Both the position numbers and the translations under genes were made by a program. A DNA stretch of 64,000 bases from a virus, in the IMG/VR virus record IMGVR_UViG_3300028920_000056, positions 25,629 to 89,628 of that record, one strand, 5' to 3'. Shown piece after piece: positions 56,606 to 63,309 of the stretch. The notes under the pieces were generated by a model. It was not told where the DNA came from and ran no database searches. It was given only the letters and a program-made list of their open reading frames with translations. Numbering within the stretch: position 1 is the first letter of the stretch; each line of letters begins with the position of its first letter.

Positions 56606-56938
56606 ATGGATTTATTTCATGATTTTATTGAATCTATTAAAGGTGTATGGTTTGAACTAGACTTTAAAAATAGACGAAATAAAACATATTGTACACTCTA
56701 TGAGGTTCATGGTGATTATGCTTTTAAAAATGCATATAATCGCGTACACTTCATAACTTATTACCCACATAAAAATCGCTTTGACACACTTCACGCAAAT
56801 AATATTTTTGTATTAAAAAGAATGCATAGAGTTAATGATCCGGCAATCAATAGAATGTTGCAAGGAAAATATACTCAATACATTCTTAGAAACGGATTGG
56901 GCGAAGGTGAAAAACTTTCTAATCAATTTAACCATTAA
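56606..56938 (+). CDS. Family C small protein, member 3
   Basis: 110 residues; GVWFELDFKNRRNKTYCTLYEV and the final-helix signature KYTQYILRNG correspond to members 1 and 2, with a C-terminal extension. Candidate leaderless gene. Confidence 0.6.
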   Translation: MDLFHDFIESIKGVWFELDFKNRRNKTYCTLYEVHGDYAFKNAYNRVHFITYYPHKNRFDTLHANNIFVLKRMHRVNDPAINRMLQGKYTQYILRNGLGEGEKLSNQFNH

Positions 56939-56940
56939 CA

Positions 56941-57075
56941 ATAAACCCTCTTACACCTGAACAATTTAAAGCTTTTAAAGATAGTTATGCTAAATATCTA
57001 CTCAGAGAAGGTGGTGCAACACTAAAAGATGATCAATTTCCGAAGGTAAGCAATGGGAACAAATTATTACATTAG
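56941..57075 (+). pseudogene. Remnant of a family C gene
   Basis: An open frame without a start codon reads LTPEQFKAFKDSYAKYLLREG, matching the C-terminal family signature (K-Y-x-x-x-L-R). It continues to a TAG at 57073, overlapping the next gene's start at 57053. Only the tail of a fourth copy is left. Confidence 0.4.
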
Positions 57076-57466
57076 ATATAATATATGTAATTGCTGTAAA
57101 AGATATGATGAAATTCATATGGGTAAACAATCTATGGGCTGGAAATTTAACTTCCATGTAATAGAAGAACAATTTCCTATTAATGAGTGGGAAAATAATG
57201 CCAAAGAATTATTAAAAAATAATATTTATATTAATGTTAAACTTGATTCTTATAAAAAGACGAAAAATTTTTTATTAAAATATTCTAAATATGTTAAAAT
57301 TTTTAGTGAATATGATAGAGAAATTTTGATAGAAGATTTCTTAAAGATTGTAGAGTCTAATCAACATAATCTAAGTTTTTATAATTACTGTGTAGTTCAT
57401 AATTGTTTACAAAGTGAATATATGGACAGCGACAATTATGAGTTTTCACCAAATAATTTTTCATAG
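57053..57466 (+). CDS. MGTNYY-family zinc-binding protein
   Basis: 137 residues. The opening MGTNYYIRYNICNCCKRYDEIHMGKQSMGWKF-type block (quoted in part: CNCCKRYDEIHMGKQSMGW) belongs to a widespread phage/bacterial family of unknown function that starts M-G-T-N-Y-Y with C-x-C-C and H-x-G-K-x-S. Probably a metal site. AAGG before the ATG. A TTCGATT-TATAAT element follows. Confidence 0.65.
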   Translation: MGTNYYIRYNICNCCKRYDEIHMGKQSMGWKFNFHVIEEQFPINEWENNAKELLKNNIYINVKLDSYKKTKNFLLKYSKYVKIFSEYDREILIEDFLKIVESNQHNLSFYNYCVVHNCLQSEYMDSDNYEFSPNNFS

Positions 57467-57467
57467 C

Positions 57468-57486
57468 TTCGATTCACAATTATAAT
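57468..57486 (+). promoter_or_regulatory. TTCGATT-N6-TATAAT element before rtcB
   Basis: TTCGATT at 57468 and TATAAT at 57481, six bases apart, then AGGAGG at 57495. ACAATTATAATTGT here is also a palindrome and could be an operator. Confidence 0.5.
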
Positions 57487-57507
57487 TGTAATTTAGGAGG
57501 TAAAATC

Positions 57508-58785
57508 ATGGAGATTAATGGTAAATATGGTAGTGCTATTGTTTATAATGATACAATAGAACAGGAAGCAATTTCTCAAATAATCAATCTATTAAACCAA
57601 GAAATGGCAAAAGATGCTCATGTAAGAATAATGCCAGATGTTCATGCTGGTGCCGGTTGTGTAATTGGTTATACTGCAAAATTAACTGAAAAAGTAGTGC
57701 CTAATTTAATAGGTGTTGATATTGGTTGTGGTGTAACTGCTTGGAAATTAGGTCCGGCACATATAATAAAATCTAAATTTGATAAATTAGATAAATTCAT
57801 AAGAAAAAATATTCCATCAGGTAGAAATATTCACACAATTGCAAATTGGCATTTAGAATCAGCTGGTTGTTTTTCTAATAGATTGGCCATGAATATGAAA
57901 ATATCTGATTTCTTTAATCATATAAAAGAAGTTTGTTCTAGAACTAAACAAGAATATTCTTATGTTGAAAGCTCTCTTGGAACTCTTGGTGGTGGCAATC
58001 ATTTTATTGAAATTGATAAAGATTATGATAACAATTACTGGTTAATTATACATTCAGGCTCAAGAAATTTTGGCTTGAAAGTTGCTAAATATCACCAGAG
58101 CTTAGCCCAATTAAATCAAAATATGGATAAAGAAGAATATCAAAAAAGAATTGAAATAATCAAGAAAACAAAAAAAGGTAAAGGTATTGAAGTTGCAATT
58201 AATGCATTAAGAAAAGAAATGCAAAAACCACATACAATTACTGGTCTAGAATATTTAGAAGGTGATTATATTACTGATTATTTAAATGACATGCAAATTG
58301 CACAATTATATGCTAAACTCAACAGAAGACTAATGGGTTATAGAATAATTACTAAATTTTATAAATTAAAATATAAAGATATACAGTGTGTTGAATCAGT
58401 ACATAATTATATCAATTTAACAGATAGAATAATACGTAAAGGTGCTATTTCTGCACATGAAAATGAAATGGTAATTATTCCACTAAATATGGCTGATGGT
58501 TGTATAGTTGGTACTGGTAAAGGTAATAGTGAATGGAATAATTCAGCTCCGCATGGTGCAGGCAGAAAAATGAGTCGAAATGCAGCAAAAGCAAATATTG
58601 ATTTGAGTGATTATCAGAAGATAATGCAGAAGAATAAAGTTTGGACAAGTTGCATTTCTAAACACACTCTTGATGAGGCACCACAAGCATATAAAAAAGC
58701 TTCTCATATTATAGAATATTTAAAAGATACTGTAGAAATATATTGTCACATGAAACCTGTTTATAATTTTAAAGCTGACTCATAA
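57508..58785 (+). CDS. rtcB: RtcB RNA ligase
   Basis: 425 residues, GTP/Mn-dependent ligase joining 2',3'-cyclic phosphate or 3'-phosphate RNA ends to 5'-OH ends. Metal and active-site blocks: MPDVHAGAGCVIGY, GVDIGCGVTAW, GGGNHFIEID, IIHSGSRNFG and the guanylated-His block NSAPHGAGRKMSR. Length fits the short bacterial/phage RtcB class. The enzyme could repair tRNAs cut by host anticodon nucleases. It has its own promoter-like element, shared with the PARP gene immediately downstream. Confidence 0.95.
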   Translation: MEINGKYGSAIVYNDTIEQEAISQIINLLNQEMAKDAHVRIMPDVHAGAGCVIGYTAKLTEKVVPNLIGVDIGCGVTAWKLGPAHIIKSKFDKLDKFIRKNIPSGRNIHTIANWHLESAGCFSNRLAMNMKISDFFNHIKEVCSRTKQEYSYVESSLGTLGGGNHFIEIDKDYDNNYWLIIHSGSRNFGLKVAKYHQSLAQLNQNMDKEEYQKRIEIIKKTKKGKGIEVAINALRKEMQKPHTITGLEYLEGDYITDYLNDMQIAQLYAKLNRRLMGYRIITKFYKLKYKDIQCVESVHNYINLTDRIIRKGAISAHENEMVIIPLNMADGCIVGTGKGNSEWNNSAPHGAGRKMSRNAAKANIDLSDYQKIMQKNKVWTSCISKHTLDEAPQAYKKASHIIEYLKDTVEIYCHMKPVYNFKADS

Positions 58786-58789
58786 AAGA

Positions 58790-58808
58790 ATCGACAGGGC
58801 TCTATAAT
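58790..58808 (+). promoter_or_regulatory. ATCGACA-N6-TATAAT element before PARP gene
   Basis: ATCGACA at 58790 and TATAAT at 58803, six bases apart, then AGGAGG at 58814 and ATG 58824. Confidence 0.55.
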
Positions 58809-58823
58809 TATCTAGGAGGTCAA

Positions 58824-60053
58824 ATGGAAAATAAAGGTACTAAAAAACTTATAATGGTGACCGCTGATAATAATAACAAATTTTATAATATGAAAGATAA
58901 TGGTGATGGTACTTTTAAAGTTGAATGGGGTAGAGTAGGAGTTACTTCTAGTGAAACAACTTATCCAATTTCCAAATGGGATAGTATTTATAGACAAAAA
59001 ACCAAGAAAGGTTATAAAGATATAACAGAAATTTTTGTAGAAGCTGGCATTGATGAAGAAACAAGTTTTGCTGATATAACCAATACACAAATATCTAAAT
59101 TGGTTAATGCATTGCAATCTTATGCAAAAGGCTCTGTAAAGAAAAATTATTTAGTAACTTCTGAGAATGTTACTCAAAAACAAGTTGATGAAGCTCAAAA
59201 CATAATAGATCAAATAACTTCTGAGAGTAGTCAAAAAAATGTAGTAGTCGAGAATATAAATGATCTACTTACAGACTTATATTCTATAATTCCTCGAAGA
59301 ATGTCAAATGTTCGCATGCATCTTTTCAATACTACTGAGGGAATGAATTTTAGTTCTGACAATGTCAACCATTTAATTGCAAATGAACAAGCAACTTTAG
59401 ATGTTATGGCTGGACAAGTCTCAACTATTGCAAAGACTAAAACTGTTGATCACAAAGAAGAAAAAACATTACTAGATGCAATGGGTATTACCATCGAGCA
59501 AATCGATGCTAAAGATAAAGAAACAATCATGCAGCTTCTTGGATCGAATGCTAGACAATTTCGCAACGCATACAGAGTTACTAATCTTGCGACTCAAAGT
59601 CGCTATGACAAATGGGTAGAGAAGTCAAAAGACAAAAGAGCATTCTATTTTTGGCATGGATCTAGGAATGAAAATTGGTGGTCAATTTTAGATACAGGCT
59701 TAGTGCTTAGACCATCAAATGCAGTAATTACTGGTAAGATGTTTGGTTATGGACTTTACTTTGCAGACAAAGCTCAGAAGTCAATTGGATATACTTCACT
59801 AAGAGGTTCTTATTGGGCATCTGGCTCTGCCAATAAAGCTTATTTAGCTGTATTCCAAGTTCACACTGGAAATTGGTTACATTTTAAAACTCATGAATAT
59901 TGGATGTATGATCTTAATGAAAAGAATCTAAAGAGTAGAGGCTCTTATGATTCACTATTTGCTGAAGGCGGAGCTGATCTTAGAAACAATGAATATATAG
60001 TTTATAACCAAGCACAATGTTCAGTAAAATATTTAGTTGAGATAGGAGATTAA
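58824..60053 (+). CDS. WGR-domain poly(ADP-ribose) polymerase
   Basis: 409 residues. WGR domain at about 8-75 (FKVEWGRVGV, W35-G36-R37), a helical regulatory-type region at about 125-225 (LLTDLYSIIPRRMSN), and a PARP catalytic domain from about 265. The NAD-binding triad is complete: H278 in FWHGSRNENWWSIL, Y312 in GYGLYFAD, E390 in NNEYIVYN. E390 is the residue needed for chain elongation in PARP1-type enzymes. It should transfer ADP-ribose from NAD+ to DNA-break-associated proteins, itself or nucleic acid. The role in infection is unknown: DNA-end signalling, host take-over or counter-defence. Confidence 0.93.
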   Translation: MENKGTKKLIMVTADNNNKFYNMKDNGDGTFKVEWGRVGVTSSETTYPISKWDSIYRQKTKKGYKDITEIFVEAGIDEETSFADITNTQISKLVNALQSYAKGSVKKNYLVTSENVTQKQVDEAQNIIDQITSESSQKNVVVENINDLLTDLYSIIPRRMSNVRMHLFNTTEGMNFSSDNVNHLIANEQATLDVMAGQVSTIAKTKTVDHKEEKTLLDAMGITIEQIDAKDKETIMQLLGSNARQFRNAYRVTNLATQSRYDKWVEKSKDKRAFYFWHGSRNENWWSILDTGLVLRPSNAVITGKMFGYGLYFADKAQKSIGYTSLRGSYWASGSANKAYLAVFQVHTGNWLHFKTHEYWMYDLNEKNLKSRGSYDSLFAEGGADLRNNEYIVYNQAQCSVKYLVEIGD

Positions 60054-60054
60054 T

Positions 60055-60273
60055 ATGTTAGAAGCATTACAATTTATTTTTAAAAATATTTGGCATTTTC
60101 TTGGAGTTTAGTTATTATTAACAGTAATATTTTCTGGAATAGGTCACATTGGAAACAAAAAATATAAAACATATAATTGTCCTTATATAGATGAATGCGA
60201 AAAATTTAAAGAGAAGAAAGAAAAAGAGAGTAAAAAAAGTCCTTGGGATACTCATGATCCTAGATTTTTATAA
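60055..60273 (+). pseudogene. Small membrane protein interrupted by in-frame TAG
   Basis: From ATG 60055 (AGGAG upstream) 18 codons lead to TAG 60109-60111; the same frame continues for 53 codons to TAA 60271. The stop lies inside one hydrophobic segment (FHFLGV * LLLTVIFSGIG), followed by a charged tail with CPYIDEC. Either a recent nonsense mutation or stop-codon readthrough. Confidence 0.45.
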
Positions 60274-60283
60274 GGAAGAATAT

Positions 60284-60337
60284 ATGAAATTGTTTGTTAT
60301 ATGATTTTTTGTATATTCTTTTGGCTTGAAGAAATAA
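60284..60337 (+). pseudogene. Short hydrophobic frame with in-frame TGA
   Basis: MKLFVI, TGA, then FFVYSFGLKK and TAA. Preceded by AAGGAAGA. Too short to be sure; it looks like a decayed membrane peptide. An 11-codon frame with good SD (60369) follows. Confidence 0.2.
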
Positions 60338-60397
60338 TTGTTTCGATAAGTTGGATAAGGAGAAAGATATGGAAAAGAAAAAATTAGGAAATTGTGC

Positions 60398-60805
60398 ATG
60401 GTAAGAAAAGCAAAGAAATATTCGGTTGAAGAAGTATTACAACATGTTCGCATACCCAATAATGATTCAGATGTTGAAAGAAGAGATTTTGATGGTGATC
60501 TTATTAAAATTTCTTCACTGCGTCTTGCCACTTTCAAATATAAAGGTTGTAAATGTATTAAATGTGGTACTGAAGGTACATATTTCTTTAAAGAAAAACA
60601 TAATAGAAAAGGAAAAATTTATCACTTTAATCTTTATGGAATTAATGCAGAAGGTATAGAAGTACTCATGACTAAAGACCACATTATTCCAAAAAGTAAA
60701 GGTGGTAAAAACTATATAGATAACATGCAAACAATGTGCCAATATTGTAATTGTGAAAAGGGCAATAAAGTGAAAGGAGAAGAAGATGATAAGGAATCTG
60801 TTTGA
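60398..60805 (+). CDS. HNH endonuclease
   Basis: ATG 60398 is chosen over TTG 60392. 135 residues with zinc pairs C53/C56 and C114/C117 and the catalytic TKDHIIPKSKGGKN block (D94-H95). A free-standing HNH nuclease, possibly of homing type, close to PARP and RNA-ligase genes. Overlaps the next gene by 20 bases. Confidence 0.85.
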   Translation: MVRKAKKYSVEEVLQHVRIPNNDSDVERRDFDGDLIKISSLRLATFKYKGCKCIKCGTEGTYFFKEKHNRKGKIYHFNLYGINAEGIEVLMTKDHIIPKSKGGKNYIDNMQTMCQYCNCEKGNKVKGEEDDKESV

Positions 60806-61079
60806 TGAGTTTTGTGAGAAACATAAATGCCCAAGAGAAAAAGCAAAATCTCTGATTGAAGACTTAAAAGCAACATATAATTACAGTAAACATAGTGCAA
60901 TAGATATTGATGATAGTTGTGTAAATTGTCAACATTTAAAATTTTGTGATTATGATGATATTACTTTTGAAAAAGTTCTACAGTGTGAAATGATGTATGA
61001 AATGTATGGGACACACTATTGCCATGATGAACTAAAACATTGTGCATGTAATAAATTTAGAGCTAAAATTATAGCATAA
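60786..61079 (+). CDS. Cys-rich small protein
   Basis: 97 residues with GAAGGAG-like SD within the HNH gene. Helical N-terminus, then DSCVNCQHLKFC...C...HYC...CAC, a dense cysteine pattern that may bind zinc or an Fe-S cluster. Distantly like the LLKD Cys family (D-x-C-x-N-C). Function unknown. Confidence 0.6.
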   Translation: MIRNLFDEFCEKHKCPREKAKSLIEDLKATYNYSKHSAIDIDDSCVNCQHLKFCDYDDITFEKVLQCEMMYEMYGTHYCHDELKHCACNKFRAKIIA

Positions 61080-61082
61080 TTA
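61075..61082 (+). promoter_or_regulatory. CATAATTA box before 61089
   Basis: GCATAATTAAATATAATGG; 14 bases from box to ATG 61089; no SD. Confidence 0.4.
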
Positions 61083-61088
61083 AATATA

Positions 61089-61244
61089 ATGGATAGATTT
61101 GAAGAAGTGTACTGTTGGTATTGTGGCAAGTGCATTAAATTACAACATTGGTTAAATTTTAAAAAGACTAAAAAATATTGTAATTTATTTTGTTGGTTAA
61201 AATATAATTTGGAGAAATTATGGAAAGGAAACTTGCGTCATTAG
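61089..61244 (+). CDS. Small CxxC protein overlapping RNA ligase
   Basis: 51 residues (MDRFEEVYCWYCGKCIKLQH...YCNLFC): five or more cysteines in a zinc-finger-like order. Candidate leaderless gene; its 3' end overlaps the ligase start by 25 bases and contains that gene's TTGGAG SD. Confidence 0.5.
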   Translation: MDRFEEVYCWYCGKCIKLQHWLNFKKTKKYCNLFCWLKYNLEKLWKGNLRH

Positions 61245-62272
61245 AAGTTATTAAAAGTTTAAGACCAATACCAGGTGCTGACAATATTGAAGTTGCAACT
61301 GTAAAAGGTTGGCATTGTGTTGTTAAAAAAGGTGATTTTAAAATTGGTGATTGGTGTATATATTTTGAAGTTGATTCAGTTTTACCAGAATTAGAACCTT
61401 TTGAATTCTTAAGAAAAAATTGTTGGATTGAACGCTACAAAGGTTTCAGAATTAAAACTGTCAAACTTCGTGGCCAAGTGTCGCAAGGTTTAGTAATGCC
61501 ACTTACAATATTCTTATCTTTAAAAAGACATATTGAGCCGGCTTATTTAGAACCTGGAATAGATTTAACTAATACTTTTAATGTTCAAAAATATGTACCA
61601 GAAATTCCAAGTTGTTTGTCTGGTAAAGTAGTTGCACCTTTCCCAACTAATATAATTCCCAAAACAGATGAAGAACGTGTCGAAAATTTATCAGACACTT
61701 TAGAACAACTACATGGTACTTCAATTTATATAACAGAAAAACTAGATGGTTCCTCTTGTACTTTTTATTTATATGATGATCATTTTGGAGTGTGTGGTCG
61801 AAATTGGGAGTGGGAAGAAGATAACAAAAATATGAACTGGGAAATAGCTCGTAAGTATGATATAGAAAATAAGCTGCGTTATTATAAATTACAAACCGGT
61901 TGTGAGATTGCATTACAAGGTGAAATAATCGGACCTGGTATACAAAAGAATAAATATAATTTAGATAAAGTGACAGTAAGATTTTTTACTTCTCATGATT
62001 TAACAAAACATCAACAAGATACATTTGCTAGACTATTAAGCATCTTGAGATATTTAAATTTGAAACCAGTACCAATAGTAGATAAATATTCTATTCTAGA
62101 AAAAGATTCTGATTATTGGATTGAGAAATCAAAAGGATTTAGTACTTTAAATTCAAGAATTAAACGTGAAGGTATAGTTGTTAAGACATTAGAAAACAAG
62201 ACGTGGCCAGGTCTTGGAATAATTTCATTCAAAGCAATCAATCCAGAATATTTATTGAAATATGGAGAATAA
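61220..62272 (+). CDS. RNA ligase, Rnl5/DraRnl type
   Basis: 350 residues, the layout of Deinococcus DraRnl: N-terminal OB-like module (KLASLEVIKSLRPIPGADNIEVATV, G-D-W-C-I-Y-F-E-V-D) followed by a nucleotidyltransferase core. Motif I EKLDGSS with nucleophile K174, then CGRNWEW, motif III/IIIa LQGEIIGPG, IV EGIVVKT and V FKAINPEYL. It seals 3'-OH/5'-PO4 RNA ends, a chemistry complementary to RtcB. All catalytic motifs are intact. Confidence 0.9.
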   Translation: MERKLASLEVIKSLRPIPGADNIEVATVKGWHCVVKKGDFKIGDWCIYFEVDSVLPELEPFEFLRKNCWIERYKGFRIKTVKLRGQVSQGLVMPLTIFLSLKRHIEPAYLEPGIDLTNTFNVQKYVPEIPSCLSGKVVAPFPTNIIPKTDEERVENLSDTLEQLHGTSIYITEKLDGSSCTFYLYDDHFGVCGRNWEWEEDNKNMNWEIARKYDIENKLRYYKLQTGCEIALQGEIIGPGIQKNKYNLDKVTVRFFTSHDLTKHQQDTFARLLSILRYLNLKPVPIVDKYSILEKDSDYWIEKSKGFSTLNSRIKREGIVVKTLENKTWPGLGIISFKAINPEYLLKYGE

Positions 62273-62273
62273 A

Positions 62274-62405
62274 ATGATAAAATTATTTTTGTTAAGAATA
62301 TATTGTTTTTTTAAAAATAAAGGAAAACACGATTGGGTAATGGGTGGCGATTATAATATGTGTTGGACTTGTAAAAAAATAGTAGAAGCAAAATTGACAG
62401 AATAA
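62274..62405 (+). CDS. Small CxxC peptide
   Basis: 43 residues; basic hydrophobic start (MIKLFLLRIYCFF), then HDWVMGGDYNMCWTC. Overlaps or abuts the ligase stop. Could be a tiny membrane-associated or zinc protein; modest support. Confidence 0.4.
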   Translation: MIKLFLLRIYCFFKNKGKHDWVMGGDYNMCWTCKKIVEAKLTE

Positions 62406-62415
62406 GGAGTAGATA

Positions 62416-62499
62416 GTGACAGACGCACAGTTTAAAAAAGAAGCAAAAGATAGAAAAGAATTAATGAATGTTGAAATTCAACCTTCGAGTTTGGAGTGA
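62416..62499 (+). CDS. 27-residue peptide
   Basis: GTG 62416 with AAGGAG seven bases upstream gives MTDAQFKKEAKDRKELMNVE..., a charged helical peptide. Its stop is four bases before the next gene. The SD and composition favour a real small gene. Confidence 0.35.
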   Translation: MTDAQFKKEAKDRKELMNVEIQPSSLE

Positions 62500-62502
62500 T
62501 TA

Positions 62503-62703
62503 ATGGCTATTATAACTTTTACTTGTCAATGTGGAAAGACAACTAAAATCGATATTAAAACTATTGATGAGCTTCGCAAAGAAAATAAACGATTAACAGA
62601 AGAAGCGAAGGATTTGAAAGCAAAAATAGCCGCACTTGAATATATGAAAAAGAATAAAAATAATTTTAATATGGATGATATATTTAAAGGATTTAATCTT
62701 TAA
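62503..62703 (+). CDS. Small CxC/coiled-coil protein
   Basis: 66 residues: TFTCQCGKTTKI at the start, possibly half a zinc ribbon, then a coiled coil (LRKENKRLTEEAKDLKAKI). Likely a dimeric zinc-bridged protein. Function unknown. Confidence 0.6.
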   Translation: MAIITFTCQCGKTTKIDIKTIDELRKENKRLTEEAKDLKAKIAALEYMKKNKNNFNMDDIFKGFNL

Positions 62704-62713
62704 GAGGTAACAA

Positions 62714-62908
62714 ATGGACTTAGTAATTAAAACTGGAAAAGAGTGGCATGAAAAATATAAGAAAGAAACAGGTATGCAAGTTTATGATCCGGACGGATGG
62801 AGAAATGATGGGCTTGATCTTGATATTTACATGTGTTCTTGGAAAGAATTCAAAAAAAGAGCTTTATATTCTACATTAATTCCTATAGAGCGTAATGAAA
62901 AAATCTGA
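62714..62908 (+). CDS. Hypothetical 64-residue protein
   Basis: MDLVIKTGKEWHEKYKKETG followed by YDPDGWRN and an MCSWKEFKKRALYST segment. The D-P-D-G-W-R plus E-F-x-x-R combination resembles a small family seen in several phages, of unknown function. GAGG SD; overlaps the next gene by 14 bases. Confidence 0.6.
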   Translation: MDLVIKTGKEWHEKYKKETGMQVYDPDGWRNDGLDLDIYMCSWKEFKKRALYSTLIPIERNEKI

Positions 62909-63182
62909 AAAACTGTTACTTAGAATAAGAAAATTATTCCCTGATTTATATATACCAAAAGATGCAAAAATACAAAGGACAAGGGCTAAATATAACCAAT
63001 TAGTTATGGGATCATTTAAATCTTTTTATCGGTCTGAGAGTGAATATTGGAACGGTTTGGGTTTGTATTCAACAGCTAATGAGTTGTTAAAATGCCCAAA
63101 TCTAGTTTTAGGTACTTTTTATGGAGATATTTATATTGATTGTGGATGCATAGGTAAATGTAAAGGAATAAAAGATGGATAA
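62895..63182 (+). CDS. Hypothetical 95-residue protein
   Basis: Basic helical start, then an aromatic middle (SFKSFYRSESEYWNGLGLYS) and a CGCIGKC cluster at the end. Function unknown. Confidence 0.55.
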   Translation: MKKSEKLLLRIRKLFPDLYIPKDAKIQRTRAKYNQLVMGSFKSFYRSESEYWNGLGLYSTANELLKCPNLVLGTFYGDIYIDCGCIGKCKGIKDG

Positions 63183-63279
63183 GCTAATGAAACATATAAT
63201 GAGTCTTTGCACAAGAAATTTAAATTCAAAAAGAGTTAAATGCTGTGCTGAATGTCCTTTTGAAGAATCAATATTATGA
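63175..63279 (+). CDS. 34-residue Cys peptide
   Basis: MDKLMKHIMSLCTRNLNSK then CCAECPFEE; overlaps the preceding stop by eight bases (ATGGATAA junction). Possibly a small metal-binding peptide. Confidence 0.4.
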   Translation: MDKLMKHIMSLCTRNLNSKRVKCCAECPFEESIL

Positions 63280-63309
63280 TAAAAACCTTACAAAAGGAGA
63301 AGACAAAAA

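Noticed and set aside
60055-60273. Genome-wide TAG-to-sense recoding
   Set aside because: Well-identified genes (prohead protease at 16013, neck protein at 32425) end in TAG at the expected length.
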